Shown here: positions 25,295 to 39,192 of the stretch, one piece after another
How positions within the stretch are numbered: the first letter of the stretch is position 1
Layout of the letters: each line of letters starts with the position of its first letter
NCBI RefSeq assembly: GCF_013408565.1
Contig: NZ_JACBZX010000001.1
Location: 310,001 to 374,000 of the forward strand
Reading direction: 5' to 3'
Origin: Janibacter alkaliphilus
Lineage (GTDB): Bacteria; Actinomycetota; Actinomycetes; Actinomycetales; Dermatophilaceae
Length of the DNA: 64,000 nt
Made by a program: the position numbers and the translations under genes
The notes under the pieces: model-generated
What the model saw: the letters and a program-made list of their open reading frames with translations, nothing else
The model's database searches: none
What the model was told of the DNA's origin: nothing

Positions 25295-25369
25295 TGCCCC
25301 CGACGGGAGTCGAACCCGCACCGGAAGCGATTTTAAGTCGCCTGCCTCTGCCAGTTGGGCCACGGGGGC
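25295..25369 (-). tRNA. tRNA-Leu (anticodon UAA)
   Basis: 75 bases fold into a cloverleaf: acceptor GCCCCCG/CGGGGGC, a Leu-like D-arm (GCC-CAACTGGCAGA-GGC), anticodon arm GGCGA-CTTAAAA-TCGCT giving UAA, T-arm GCGGG-TTCGACT-CCCGT and discriminator A. CCA is not fully encoded. The variable region is only 6 bases, whereas bacterial tRNA-Leu normally has a long variable arm. Confidence 0.85.
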
Positions 25370-25442
25370 AGGGCCACCCTAGGGCGCACCGCCGGTGCAC
25401 CAGGTGCACCGAGCCGCTCACGTCGTCCAGACCCGCACCTGG

Positions 25443-25650
25443 CCGGGCAGCTGCGCACCTGAGCCAGACAACTGCCCGGGCAGTTGCGCATGTGAGCCGC
25501 AATTTGCCCGGGCAGTTGCGGAGGTGGCTGCAATTTACCCGGGCAGTTGCGCATGTGGGCTGCGATTTACCCGGGCAGCTGCGGAGGTGGGCTGCAATTT
25601 GCCCGGGCAGCTGCGGAGGTGGGCTGCAATTTACCCGGTCAGCTGCGGAG
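25443..25650. repeat. Seven-unit 32-bp tandem repeat array
   Basis: Units start with CCGGGCAG(C/T)TGCG at 25443, 25476, 25508, 25539, 25571, 25603 and 25635 (spacing 31-33). Junctions form the palindrome AACTGCCCGGGCAGTT or close variants. This fills most of the 338-base gap between tRNA-Leu and ppx; no gene is seen there. There are no unique spacers, so it is not CRISPR. Confidence 0.85.
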
Positions 25651-25707
25651 AGATGGGGCGCCAGGTGGGGGTGGGCGGGTTACGGCGGGTGTGCGGGACC
25701 GGGGAGG

Positions 25708-26703
25708 TCAGCCGTCCTCGGGCGCCCCGGCGTGCGACGCGGCCTCGATCGAGAGCGCGATCCCGTCGAGGATGTCCTGCTCGGAGGCGGTGACGGTCAC
25801 CTCGGGCCCGGTGGCGGCGACCACGCGGGCGATGACCTCGTGCCAGACGAGCGCGCCGGCGCCGATGACGTCGACCCGCCCCGGGTGCATGAAGCCCAGC
25901 GCGGCCCGCTCGTCCCGGGTCATCGCGAGCAGCTCGGCCGAGGAGGTCATCATCTGCTCGGCGCTGAGCCGAGCCAGGTGGATGGCCGAGCGGTCGTACT
26001 CCGTCAGCCCCAGGGCGTGCGCGGTCACCGTGGTCACCGAGCCGGCCAGCCCGACGAGGGTGCCGACGCCACCGAAGCCCACGCTGGCCTCGGCCTCGTC
26101 GAGGGCGGTGGCGATGTCCCACCGGGCGGCGTCCACCTCCTCCTGGGTCGGCGGGTCCGAGCGCAGGTGCCGCTCGGTCATCCGCACGCAGCCGATGTCC
26201 AGCGAGGTGGCCCCGACCACCTCGTGCGTGCCGCGCACCACCTCGGTCGAGCCGCCGCCGAGGTCGACGACGGCATAGCTGCCCTCGAAGCCCGCCGCGA
26301 GCAGCCCACCGGTGGCACCGGCGAAGGACAGCCGGGCCTCCTCGTCGCCGGAGACCACCTCCGGGCTCACCTCGAGCTCGCCGAAGGCCCGGCGGATGCC
26401 GGTGACGAACTCGTCCGCGTTCTCCGCGTCCCGCGAGGCCGAGGTCGCCACGAAGCGCACCGCGCCGGGAGCCACCTCGTGCTCGCGGCACAGCTGGGCG
26501 TACTGCGCGGCCATGTCGATGGTCCGCGCCAGCGCCGCCTGGTCCAGGTAGCCGGTGCGGTCCACCCCCTGCCCCAGACGCACGACCTCGGTGCGTCGCA
26601 GCACCTCGGTCAGCGTCGGCACTCCGGTCTCGGCATCGGTCTCGACGTCCGCGACGAGCAGGCGGATCGAGTTGGTGCCGCAGTCGACGGCTCCGACCCT
26701 CAT
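25708..26703 (-). CDS. ppx: Ppx/GppA-family phosphatase
   Basis: A 331-residue ASKHA-fold enzyme: VDCGTNSIRLLVADV (phosphate 1), ATSASRDAENADEF, GDEEARLSFAGA and the DLGGGSTE motif (phosphate 2), with SVTTVTAHALGL later. These are the exopolyphosphatase/guanosine pentaphosphatase signatures; at this length it matches the short actinobacterial Ppx forms lacking the C-terminal HD domain. It overlaps the DUF501 gene by 4 bases and ends the conserved eno-ftsB-DUF501-ppx run. Confidence 0.9.
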   Translation of the reverse strand: MRVGAVDCGTNSIRLLVADVETDAETGVPTLTEVLRRTEVVRLGQGVDRTGYLDQAALARTIDMAAQYAQLCREHEVAPGAVRFVATSASRDAENADEFVTGIRRAFGELEVSPEVVSGDEEARLSFAGATGGLLAAGFEGSYAVVDLGGGSTEVVRGTHEVVGATSLDIGCVRMTERHLRSDPPTQEEVDAARWDIATALDEAEASVGFGGVGTLVGLAGSVTTVTAHALGLTEYDRSAIHLARLSAEQMMTSSAELLAMTRDERAALGFMHPGRVDVIGAGALVWHEVIARVVAATGPEVTVTASEQDILDGIALSIEAASHAGAPEDG

Positions 26704-27236
26704 CGGGTGCTCCCTTCGTCATCGCTGCCGCAGCAGCCGCCCCGCCACCACTGCGGCAGCATCTCCAGGGCTTCGTCTCCGAGCGGGTTGACGCCCGGCC
26801 CGGCGGCCAGGCTGTGTGCCACCAGCACGTGCAGGCACTTGACCCGCGTCGGCATCCCGCCGGCCGAGACCCCCGCGATCTCCGGTACCTCTCCGAGCTC
26901 GGCCCGGTCGGCCAGATAAGCCTCGTGCGCCCGCCGGTAGGCCGCGGCGAGGTCGGCGTCCTGCTCCAGCCGCGCGCTCATCCGCGCCATCACCCCCTCG
27001 CTCTCCAGGGTGGAGATCGCCCCGGTCAGCCGAGGGCAGGTGGCGTAGTAGGTGGTGGGGAAGGGGGTTCCCGCGGGCAGCCGGGGGGCGGTCCGGACGA
27101 CGGCCGGGCAGCCGCAGGGGCAGCGCGCCGCGATCTCGAGCACGGCGCGCGCGGGCCGCCCCAGCTGGCGGGTCACGGCATCGAGGTCGGCCTGGGCGAC
27201 CCGGGCGAGGTCGTTGCCGTCGGCGTCGTGGCTCAC
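26700..27236 (-). CDS. DUF501 family protein
   Basis: 178 residues beginning at a GTG that overlaps the ftsB stop (GTGA). The family core includes LGRPARAVLEIAARCPCGCPAVV, FPTTYYATCPRLTGAISTLE and GVSAGGMPTRVKCLHVLVAHSLA. Several Cys/His (CPCGCP; KCLHVLVAH) suggest a metal site, but the function is unknown. It is always found between the FtsB/DivIC gene and ppx in actinobacteria. The tail WWRGGCCGSDDE is also cysteine-bearing. Confidence 0.87.
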   Translation of the reverse strand: MSHDADGNDLARVAQADLDAVTRQLGRPARAVLEIAARCPCGCPAVVRTAPRLPAGTPFPTTYYATCPRLTGAISTLESEGVMARMSARLEQDADLAAAYRRAHEAYLADRAELGEVPEIAGVSAGGMPTRVKCLHVLVAHSLAAGPGVNPLGDEALEMLPQWWRGGCCGSDDEGSTR

Positions 27237-27910
27237 GGGGTGGCGTTCGGGTCGTCGGCGGCCTCCACCGACGAGGACAGCTGGTCGTACCACGGCTGGT
27301 CGGCCGACCCGGTGGCCGTGCCGGTCTCGGCGTCCACGCCGCTGCCGTCCTCGGCGTCGATCACGGTGTAGGACTTCTCCCCCACCTTCACGAACTTCAG
27401 CCGCTGGCGTGCCTGGGCCTCGACGTACTCGTCGGTGGACCACAGCTCCTTCTCCCGCTCCAGCCGGGTGACGTCGACCTCCTGCTCGCTCACCTGCGCC
27501 TGCAGGTCGCCGAGCTCCTGGCGCTGGTCGTAGTAGGACTTCGCGGTCGGGAAGAGCATGACGCCCAGCAGCGCGACGAGGACGCCGAGCACGGTCCAGC
27601 GGGCCGGGTTCATCTCGTCCCGCAGCCGTCGCCGCGGACCGCCGCCTCCGCGGCCCCCGCCCGTGGGTCGTGCGCCGGCGGCGCTCCTAGCTCCCGAGCC
27701 CTTCGTGCCGGCACCCTGCGTGCCCGAGCCCTTCGCGCCAGGCGCCGTCGCGCTCCGCGCCGACCCGGCGGGTCGACGGTTGGCCGACCCCGTGCCGGGA
27801 CGCGCGGACGACCGCGCCCCGCCGGGGGTGCGCCCCGACCCGGACGGGCGCGCCGAGCCGCCCCGCCCGCCCGGGCGGGCGGCGGGGCGTCGGCTCGGCG
27901 TACCGGCCAT
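27233..27910 (-). CDS. ftsB: Septum formation initiator FtsB/DivIC-like
   Basis: 225 residues: a long Gly/Ser/Arg/Pro-rich cytoplasmic N-terminus (about 1-100), a single membrane helix (VLGVLVALLGVMLFPTA) and an extracytoplasmic coiled coil (RQELGDLQAQVSEQEVDVTR) ending in the family motif YVEAQARQRLKFVKVGEKSY. It is thought to link FtsL and FtsQ in the divisome. The basic disordered N-tail is longer than in enteric FtsB (about 100 residues in total there), as often in actinobacteria. Confidence 0.87.
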   Translation of the reverse strand: MAGTPSRRPAARPGGRGGSARPSGSGRTPGGARSSARPGTGSANRRPAGSARSATAPGAKGSGTQGAGTKGSGARSAAGARPTGGGRGGGGPRRRLRDEMNPARWTVLGVLVALLGVMLFPTAKSYYDQRQELGDLQAQVSEQEVDVTRLEREKELWSTDEYVEAQARQRLKFVKVGEKSYTVIDAEDGSGVDAETGTATGSADQPWYDQLSSSVEAADDPNATP

Positions 27911-27916
27911 GCTGGA

Positions 27917-29254
<1,338 letters not shown>

Positions 29255-29359
29255 CTATGACCGAGGGTATCCGCGGGGCCAGCCGAGGACGCCGAGCGAA
29301 ACGCGGCCACGGTCGGGCCCGGCACGTCCTCGGCCGGGGCTGACCGGGACAGACCGGGC

Positions 29360-30172
29360 TCAGCGGCGGCGGGCTGCCTTCGCCGCCCGCTCGGCCGCCT
29401 TGATCTCCTGCCACTGCGCCTGGACCTCTTCGGGGGTCGAGGCGTCCGAGTCACCGAAGACGTGCGGGTGCCGGCGGACGAGCTTGGCCACCAGGGTGGC
29501 GGCCACGTCGTCGATGTCGAAGGGGGGCCAGCTCGCGCCGTCCTCCCCGGCCACCGGGGTGGCTCCCTCGGCGCCCACCCGGGCGTGGAAGAGCACCTGG
29601 AAGAGGACATCCCCGAGCTCCTCGGCGACGTCCTCGACGTGCCCCTCTGGGGTCTGCAGCGCGGCGATCGCCTCGGCCGCCTCGCCGGCCTCCTCGGCGA
29701 GGTAGGGCAGCAGGCTGGTGTGCGTCTGCTCCCGGTCCCACGGGCAGCCGCCCTCGGAGCGCAGCCGGTCCATCACGGCGACCGCGTCGAGCAGCCGCCC
29801 GCCGGGCACGTCCCAGGAGCCGACGAGCACCTCGACCTGCGGCGGGTCCTGACGGCGGCTGACCTCGGCGGCGAGCGCGTCGGACAGGCCGGGGTCGCCG
29901 TCGGCGGAGCCCAGCCAGACGACGTCACCGTCGGCGGTGGCCTCGACCAGCCGCACCGCGGTGCGGTCGGGGTGGCCCAGGGCGTCACCGACCAAGGTGA
30001 CCTCGATCCCTTCGGCCATGACCGCGCCGGCCAGCGGGTCGTCGAGGTCTCCGGCGAGCACGGCGCCGCTGGCGGAGACCCGGTCCAGGGTGCGCCAGGC
30101 CTCGCGGCTGAGCAGTCCCGGGGCGACGCGCGGGCTGCTGACGAGCAGCGTCAGCGTGGCCGCCGCGGTCAC
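29360..30172 (-). CDS. mazG: MazG nucleoside triphosphate pyrophosphohydrolase
   Basis: 270 residues. The C-terminal MazG domain is complete: GGCPWDREQTHTSLLPYLAEE, then EEAGEAAEAI and DVAEELGDVLFQVLFHA, the EExxE/ExxD magnesium-binding helices, and LVRRHPHVFGD. The N-terminal 130 residues are a diverged tetrapyrrole-methylase-like remnant (LLVSSPRVAPGLL) as in the mycobacterial protein Rv1021. It hydrolyses abnormal or oxidised NTPs. It overlaps the lipoprotein gene at 30169 by 4 bases. Confidence 0.9.
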   Translation of the reverse strand: MTAAATLTLLVSSPRVAPGLLSREAWRTLDRVSASGAVLAGDLDDPLAGAVMAEGIEVTLVGDALGHPDRTAVRLVEATADGDVVWLGSADGDPGLSDALAAEVSRRQDPPQVEVLVGSWDVPGGRLLDAVAVMDRLRSEGGCPWDREQTHTSLLPYLAEEAGEAAEAIAALQTPEGHVEDVAEELGDVLFQVLFHARVGAEGATPVAGEDGASWPPFDIDDVAATLVAKLVRRHPHVFGDSDASTPEEVQAQWQEIKAAERAAKAARRR

Positions 30173-30759
30173 TGGGTGGGCATCTCCGTCAGGCCCGGGT
30201 CGCCGGCCGGCTCCTCGGTGACCTCCAGCCAGGCCGGGTCCTGCTCGGCGTAGCGCGGGCTGAAGGAGACGTCCTTGGCGGCCAGCTCCGCCTCCAGCTC
30301 GGCGGACTCGGGCAGCTGCGCCTGCTGCACGACGCTGCCGACGACGTAGGCCTTGAGCACCTGCACCGACTCCTGGGTGGGCGTCACCTCGATCTCGCCG
30401 AAGGCCCGCTCGATGATGCCGTCGCTGGGCACGGTGAAGTTCTGCTGGGCCAGCGCCGGCACCTCCGCGAGCACGTCCGTGCCGAAGGTGGCGTACTCGT
30501 CCGCGTAGGCCAGGTAGTGGCTGACCTCCTCGGGCGTGAGCTCCTGGGCCTGCTGCCCCTGGCTGAGGAAGGTGTTCACCTGGGTCGTGGCGGTCTGCAC
30601 CTCGCCGACGGTGTAGGTCTCGTCGCCGCTGACCACCGCGGTGGCCCCGGAGCCCCCGGCCGCGGCCTCGTCCTCGTCGCTGGCGCCGCAGGCGCTGAGG
30701 GTGAGGGCGCCGGCGAGCGCCAGCGCGGCCAGCGCGCGGGGGCGGGAGGTGCGGGTCAC
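30169..30759 (-). CDS. Lipoprotein with SurA-like features
   Basis: 196 residues from a GTG at 30759 with GGAAGGA upstream; the next in-frame ATG upstream would add 22 residues. The signal peptide ends in lipobox LSAC. The mature part starts AVVSGDETYTVGEVQTATTQVN, resembling the N-terminal helical domain of SurA/PrsA chaperones, but no PPIase domain follows. It lies between mfd and mazG, where actinobacteria often carry such a protein. Probable role: exported-protein folding; uncertain. Confidence 0.7.
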   Translation of the reverse strand: MTRTSRPRALAALALAGALTLSACGASDEDEAAAGGSGATAVVSGDETYTVGEVQTATTQVNTFLSQGQQAQELTPEEVSHYLAYADEYATFGTDVLAEVPALAQQNFTVPSDGIIERAFGEIEVTPTQESVQVLKAYVVGSVVQQAQLPESAELEAELAAKDVSFSPRYAEQDPAWLEVTEEPAGDPGLTEMPTQ

Positions 30760-30824
30760 GGGGTTCCTTCCGACGACAGGTGACGTGCTGCCGGTCACGT
30801 CCGGTCCCAGCGTAGCCGCGCGCA

Positions 30825-34472
<3,648 letters not shown>

Positions 34473-34728
34473 ACCTCGGTCCAGTCTGCCGCACGCCGCC
34501 GACAACCCGAACCACGAGCACCGGGACGGCCCAGCAGGGCGCGGGGACGGCGCAGCACGGCGCGGGGACGGCGCAGGATGACGTGGACAGCAGGCGAAGG
34601 GGTGGACATCCGGCCCGGGCGGTCACCGGACTGTGGCAGGGTCGTCACCGGCGGCGGCCGTGGGGTCGTCGTCGACGTGACCGAGCGGTGCGCCCGCGCA
34701 CCTCGACGCGACAGGGGGTCGCTGGCGG

Positions 34729-36909
34729 ATGGGTCGTGCACGACGGGTGGCGGGCGCCTCCCTGGGCGCCGGGCTGGTGCTCCTCTTCTCCGGCGCGCCG
34801 GTCGGCGCTGCCGTGACGCCGTCAGCATCCTCGACCGCAGCGGCTGCTGCCGTGGCTCCTGGCCCGGCGTCGACCGCGATGCTCCCGACGGACGCCCCCT
34901 TCGACCTCCCCCAGCAGCTCACCGACAACGCCGACGCCCTGAGCGACGCGGACGCGCTCGAGGACGACCTCGCCGCCCTCGAGGACGAGCACGACCTGCA
35001 GCTGTGGGTCGCCTACGTCGGCTCCTTCGACGGGGACGACGGCGAGACCTGGGCGCAGGCCACCTTCGAGGAGTCCGGGATGGGCGGCAACGACGTGCTG
35101 CTCGCGGTCGCCGTCGACGACCGCCGCTACGGCATGTGGACGACCGGCGACTCCGGGCTGAGCGACTCCGGGCTGCAGGAGGTGCAGACCTCCTACGTCG
35201 AGCCCGCGCTCGGCGACGACGACTGGGACGGCGCCGTCTCGGCTGCCGCGCAGGGCCTCGGCGAAGTCGCCGACGGGGGCGGCGGGCTGGGCGACGTCGG
35301 CTCGGGCACGGACTACTACTCCTCCGGAGGGGACAGCTCCGGGACCAGCTGGTTCGGCGGGCTCTTCTGCCTCTCCTTCCTCGCGATCATCGGCTTCGGC
35401 ATCGTGCGAGCCGTGCTCGGCATGGTGCGCGGGTCCGACTCCGACGGCTCGCGACGTGGCGGCCCGACCGGCGCACCGCCGGCTCCCACGGAGGAGCCGG
35501 CCCAGGCGGCCGTCCCGACCGAGCAGCTGCGCCAGCAGGCCTCCTCGGCGCTGGTGGCCCTGGACGACGCGATCCGCTCCTCCGCCGAGGAGCTGACCTT
35601 CGCCCAGGCCCAGTTCGGCGAGCAGGCGACGCTGCAGTTCACCAGCGCGCTGGAGGCCGCACGGGAGAAGTCGGGCGAGGCCTTCCGGCTGCAGCGCGAG
35701 CTCGACGACGCCCGGCGGGCGGGTCGGCTCGGCGAGACCGACGAGCGGGCCCGGCTGCGCCAGATCCTCGACCTGACCACCCAGGCGGACGCCGACCTCG
35801 ACGCCCAGGAGGAGGAGTTCTCCCGGCTGCGCGACCTCGAGGCGACGGTGCCGGAGGTGCTGCGCGACCTGCGCGGACGGGCCGGCGAGGTGGAGCGGCG
35901 ATTGCCGGTAGCCGAGCAGGAGCTGTCCGGGCTGGCCGCCACCCACGCCGACGCCGCCCTGGGCAGCCTGCGGGCCCGGGTCCCCCAGGCGCGACGGCTG
36001 GTCGCCTCGGCACGCTCCTTCGTCGACACCGGTGAGCAGCAGGTGGCGGCCGGGGACCGGTCCTCGGCCGTCGCCGCCGCCCGGGCCGCCGAGGACGCGG
36101 TCGGCCAGGCCGCGGCCCACCTCGACGCGGTGATGGACGCGCGCCAGGTGCTCGCCGACGCCGGCCAGGCTCTGGACGAGGCGCTGTCCTCGATCTCCGC
36201 CGACCTCTCCGACGCCGACCGGCTCGGCGCCAACGACCAGCTCACCCTGGACGCGGTGACCGGCGCCCGGGAGGCGGTCGGGGTCGGCACCCGAGCCCGC
36301 CGCGGCGGCGACGTCCTCGGCGCGCTGGCCCGGCTGGACAGCGCCGAGCAGTACCTGGACACGGCCCTGGCCCGCTACCGGCAGGACGAGGAGCGCCAGC
36401 AGAAGCAGGCCACCCTGCTGCAGCGCCGGCTCGCCCACGTCGGCAGCCGGGTCAGCACGGTCGAAGGGGCGGTGAGCAGCGCCCGCGGCGCGGTCGGAGC
36501 CGGCCCGCGGACCGACATCTCCGAGGCGTCGCGGCTGCACCGTGAGGCGCGCTCGGTGAGCGAGTCCGACCCGGAGCGGGCCGCCGAGCTGCTCGACCAG
36601 GCGGAGCGGCTGGCCGACCGGGCCGACGGCGCGGTCCAGGCGAGCAACGACGACTGGTACTCCGGCGGCGGCTTCGGAGGAGGGTTCGGGGGCGGCTTCG
36701 GCGGCGGGCGGCGCGGCGGGATCGACGTCGGCTCGCTCGTCCTCGGCGGCATCCTCAGCGGCGGCTTCAGCGGTCGCGGCGGCGGCTGGGGCGGCTCGTC
36801 CGGCGGCTTCGGCGGCGGAGGCGGAGGCTTCGGTGGCGGCGGCGGTTTCGGCGGGGGCGGCGGCTTCGGCGGCGGCGGAGGCGGCTTCGGCGGGGGTGGC
36901 CGCTTCTGA
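34729..36909 (+). CDS. Secreted/membrane TPM-domain protein with coiled coil and Gly tail
   Basis: 726 residues: signal peptide (ASLGAGLVLLFSGAPVGAA), a TPM domain (about 60-190; DALEDDLAALEDEHDLQLWVAYVGSF, NDVLLAVAVDDRRYGMWT), one membrane helix (LFCLSFLAIIGFGIVRAVLGM), a long charged coiled coil (about 270-640) and a C-terminal Gly/Phe-rich tail of GGGFGGG repeats. TPM proteins of this layout occur beside PspA in actinobacteria, as here (pspA follows). A role in membrane stress is likely; the enzymatic activity of TPM in bacteria is unsettled. Confidence 0.88.
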   Translation: MGRARRVAGASLGAGLVLLFSGAPVGAAVTPSASSTAAAAAVAPGPASTAMLPTDAPFDLPQQLTDNADALSDADALEDDLAALEDEHDLQLWVAYVGSFDGDDGETWAQATFEESGMGGNDVLLAVAVDDRRYGMWTTGDSGLSDSGLQEVQTSYVEPALGDDDWDGAVSAAAQGLGEVADGGGGLGDVGSGTDYYSSGGDSSGTSWFGGLFCLSFLAIIGFGIVRAVLGMVRGSDSDGSRRGGPTGAPPAPTEEPAQAAVPTEQLRQQASSALVALDDAIRSSAEELTFAQAQFGEQATLQFTSALEAAREKSGEAFRLQRELDDARRAGRLGETDERARLRQILDLTTQADADLDAQEEEFSRLRDLEATVPEVLRDLRGRAGEVERRLPVAEQELSGLAATHADAALGSLRARVPQARRLVASARSFVDTGEQQVAAGDRSSAVAAARAAEDAVGQAAAHLDAVMDARQVLADAGQALDEALSSISADLSDADRLGANDQLTLDAVTGAREAVGVGTRARRGGDVLGALARLDSAEQYLDTALARYRQDEERQQKQATLLQRRLAHVGSRVSTVEGAVSSARGAVGAGPRTDISEASRLHREARSVSESDPERAAELLDQAERLADRADGAVQASNDDWYSGGGFGGGFGGGFGGGRRGGIDVGSLVLGGILSGGFSGRGGGWGGSSGGFGGGGGGFGGGGGFGGGGGFGGGGGGFGGGGRF

Positions 36910-37003
36910 GGAGCACCGACGAGACCGGCACCGAGACCACCGGCACAGCGCACGCACGCACAGACCAGCACCGATCAGCACCCGCACCGACCAGGAGGCA
37001 CCG

Positions 37004-37720
37004 ATGACCCAGAAGCAGACCATCCTCGGCCGCGTCAGCCAGCTCGCCAAGGCCAACATCAACGCGCTGCTCGACCGCGCCGAGGACCCCGAGAAGATGC
37101 TCGACCAGCTCGTCCGGGACTACACCAACTCGATCGCCGAGGCCGAGGAGGCGGTGGCCCAGACCATCGCCAACACCCGGATGGCCGAGGCCGACCTGCG
37201 CAGCGACCAGGAGGCCGCCCAGGAGTGGGGCCGCAAGGCGGGCGCCGCGGCGAAGAAGGCCGAGGAGATGCGTGGCGCCGGGGACACCGCCGGGGCCGAC
37301 AAGTTCGAGAACCTCGCCAAGGTCGCGCTGCAGCGCCAGATCCAGCACGAGCGCGAGGTCACCGAGGCGGAGCCGCGGATCGCCCAGCAGAACGCCACGG
37401 TCGACCAGCTCAAGGACGGGCTGACCCAGATGCGCACCAAGCTCGACGACCTCAAGGGGCGCCGCGACCAGCTCGTCGCCCGGGCCCGCAGCGCCGAGGC
37501 TCAGGAGAAGGTGCAGGACGCCCTCGGCTCGCTCGACGTCATGGACCCGACCAGCGAGCTCTCCCGCTTCGAGGACCGGGTGCAGCGCCAGGAGGCGATG
37601 GCCCAGGGCCGGGCCGAGGCGCGCGCCACGACGCTCGATGACCAGTTCGCCGAGCTCGAGGACCACAGCGACGACGCCGAGATCGAGGCGCGCCTGGCGG
37701 CCCTGAAGAACCAGGGCTGA
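37004..37720 (+). CDS. pspA: Phage shock protein A (PspA/IM30)
   Basis: 238 residues, almost wholly helical: QTILGRVSQLAKANINALLDRAEDPEKMLDQLVRDY at the amphipathic N-terminus, then long coiled coils. PspA polymerises on damaged membranes (ESCRT-III-like). AGGAGG precedes the ATG at 37004. It is the second gene after the TPM protein, and the pair probably works together on the envelope. Confidence 0.92.
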   Translation: MTQKQTILGRVSQLAKANINALLDRAEDPEKMLDQLVRDYTNSIAEAEEAVAQTIANTRMAEADLRSDQEAAQEWGRKAGAAAKKAEEMRGAGDTAGADKFENLAKVALQRQIQHEREVTEAEPRIAQQNATVDQLKDGLTQMRTKLDDLKGRRDQLVARARSAEAQEKVQDALGSLDVMDPTSELSRFEDRVQRQEAMAQGRAEARATTLDDQFAELEDHSDDAEIEARLAALKNQG

Positions 37721-37749
37721 GCGCCGGCGCGGGCCACCCACGCGCCGCG

Positions 37750-37788
37750 GATGGTCGGTCGGGCCGGACGTCGGTCCGACCGACCATC
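37750..37788. terminator. Hairpin terminator between pspA and pth
   Basis: GATGGTCGGTCGG (37750-37762) pairs perfectly with CCGACCGACCATC (37776-37788). It lies between converging genes and can serve both. Confidence 0.75.
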
Positions 37789-37790
37789 GC

Positions 37791-38396
37791 TCATCGGGGT
37801 GCGTGCACCCGCTGCTGGGCGTCGGTGAGCCCGAGGGTGACGAGCAGCTCCACGGCGTCCGCCGCCTCGTCGAGGACGAACGGCAGCTCCTTGCGCTCGG
37901 TGGAGGAGAAGTCCTTGAGCACGTAGGCGGCCGCGTCCATCCGGCCCGGGGGCCGGCCCACGCCGACCCGCACCCGCAGGTAGTCCTTGGTGCCCAGGCT
38001 CGCGCTGATCGAGCGCAGCCCGTTGTGGCCCCCTTCTCCCCCGCCGCGCTTGAGCCGCAGCTCGCCGAAGGGGATGTCCAGCTCGTCGTGCACGACGACG
38101 ACCTGCTCGACCGGCACCGAGTAGAAGGAGGCCAGCGCCTTCGTCGGCCCGCCGGAGAGGTTCATGTAGGAGTGCGGCACCGCGATGACGCCTCGCGGGC
38201 CGGGGCCGCCGCCCGGATCCGTGCCGAGCCGGACGGACTCCACGCTGGCCCGCGCCTTGTGGCTGCGCAGCCGGCCGCCGGCGCGGTCGGCCAGCTCGTC
38301 GACCACCATGGCGCCGACGTTGTGCCGGTTCCCGGCGTACTGCGGTCCGGGGTTGCCCAGCCCGACGACCAGCCAGGGCGCGCTCGCTTCGCTCAC
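37791..38396 (-). CDS. pth: Peptidyl-tRNA hydrolase
   Basis: 201 residues with the family signatures [21 protein letters not shown] (catalytic His in RHN), [29 protein letters not shown] and GHNGLRS. It releases tRNA from peptidyl-tRNAs that dropped off the ribosome. It lies downstream of rplY on the same strand, as in mycobacteria, but a strong hairpin at 38417 separates them. Confidence 0.95.
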   Translation of the reverse strand: MSEASAPWLVVGLGNPGPQYAGNRHNVGAMVVDELADRAGGRLRSHKARASVESVRLGTDPGGGPGPRGVIAVPHSYMNLSGGPTKALASFYSVPVEQVVVVHDELDIPFGELRLKRGGGEGGHNGLRSISASLGTKDYLRVRVGVGRPPGRMDAAAYVLKDFSSTERKELPFVLDEAADAVELLVTLGLTDAQQRVHAPR

Positions 38397-38416
38397 GGGC
38401 GGTCACTCTAGACGGC

Positions 38417-38449
38417 GACGGGCCGACCGCTGGTCGCGGTCGGCCCGTC
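38417..38449. terminator. Hairpin after rplY
   Basis: GACGGGCCGACCG (38417-38429) pairs perfectly with CGGTCGGCCCGTC (38437-38449), 13 bp, loop of 7. It lies between rplY and pth on the minus strand. Confidence 0.7.
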
Positions 38450-38493
38450 GTACGTGCCTGGCAGGGCGCGGTCCCTCGCGAACCGCTGCCGGA

Positions 38494-39192
38494 TCACTCC
38501 TCGGAGGAGCCCTCGGACTCGCCCTCGCCGTCGCCGGACTCCTCGGAGTCGCCCTCGGCGGCCGCCTCGGCAGCCTCCTCGTCCGACTCGTCCTGCTCGA
38601 TGCCGGCCTCCGCCTCGGCCTCGGCGAGCTCGGCCTCCAGCTCCTCCGCGGAGATCTGCTGGGTGACGTTGACGACGAGCAGCTCCGGGTCGGAGACCAG
38701 CGTGGAGCCCTCGGGCATCTCCAGGTCGCCGGCCAGGATCTGGCTGCCGACCTCGAGGCCCTCGACCGAGACGGTGAGGTACTCGGGGATGTTGGTGACG
38801 TCGGCCTCGACCTCGAGGCTGGCGTTGTCGACGGTGACGACCGTCTCCGGTGCGGCCTCGCCCTCGAGGTGCACCGAGACCTCGACGGTCGCCTTCTCGC
38901 CGCGGCGGACGATGACGAGGTCGATGTGCTCGATGAAGGGCTTGATCGGGTCGCGCTGCACGTCCTTGGCCAGGGCCAGGCGGTCCTCGCCGTCGAGGCC
39001 GATGGTCAGCAGGGCGTTGGGGTTCTTCAGCGCCATCATGGCGTCGTGGCCCGGCAGGGTGATGTGCACCGGGTCGCCGCCGTGGCCGTACATGACGGCG
39101 GGGATCTTGTCGGCGCGGCGGATGCGGCGGGCCGCACCCTTGCCGAACTCGGTGCGGGTCTCTGCCGGGATGCGGATCTCGTCCTGGGCCAT
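38494..39192 (-). CDS. rplY: Ribosomal protein bL25 (Ctc form)
   Basis: 232 residues: the 5S-rRNA-binding L25 domain (RTEFGKGAARRIRRADKIPAV, YGHGGDPVHITL), the second Ctc/TL5 beta domain (about 95-185), and an acidic tail of about 45 residues rich in Glu, Ser and Gly. Long acidic tails are usual in actinobacterial Ctc proteins. It stabilises 5S rRNA in the large subunit. The ATG has a normal upstream GGAG. Confidence 0.94.
   Translation of the reverse strand: MAQDEIRIPAETRTEFGKGAARRIRRADKIPAVMYGHGGDPVHITLPGHDAMMALKNPNALLTIGLDGEDRLALAKDVQRDPIKPFIEHIDLVIVRRGEKATVEVSVHLEGEAAPETVVTVDNASLEVEADVTNIPEYLTVSVEGLEVGSQILAGDLEMPEGSTLVSDPELLVVNVTQQISAEELEAELAEAEAEAGIEQDESDEEAAEAAAEGDSEESGDGEGESEGSSEE

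Noticed and set aside
25443..25650. Possible CRISPR array
   Set aside because: Units are contiguous without unique spacers and no cas genes are near.
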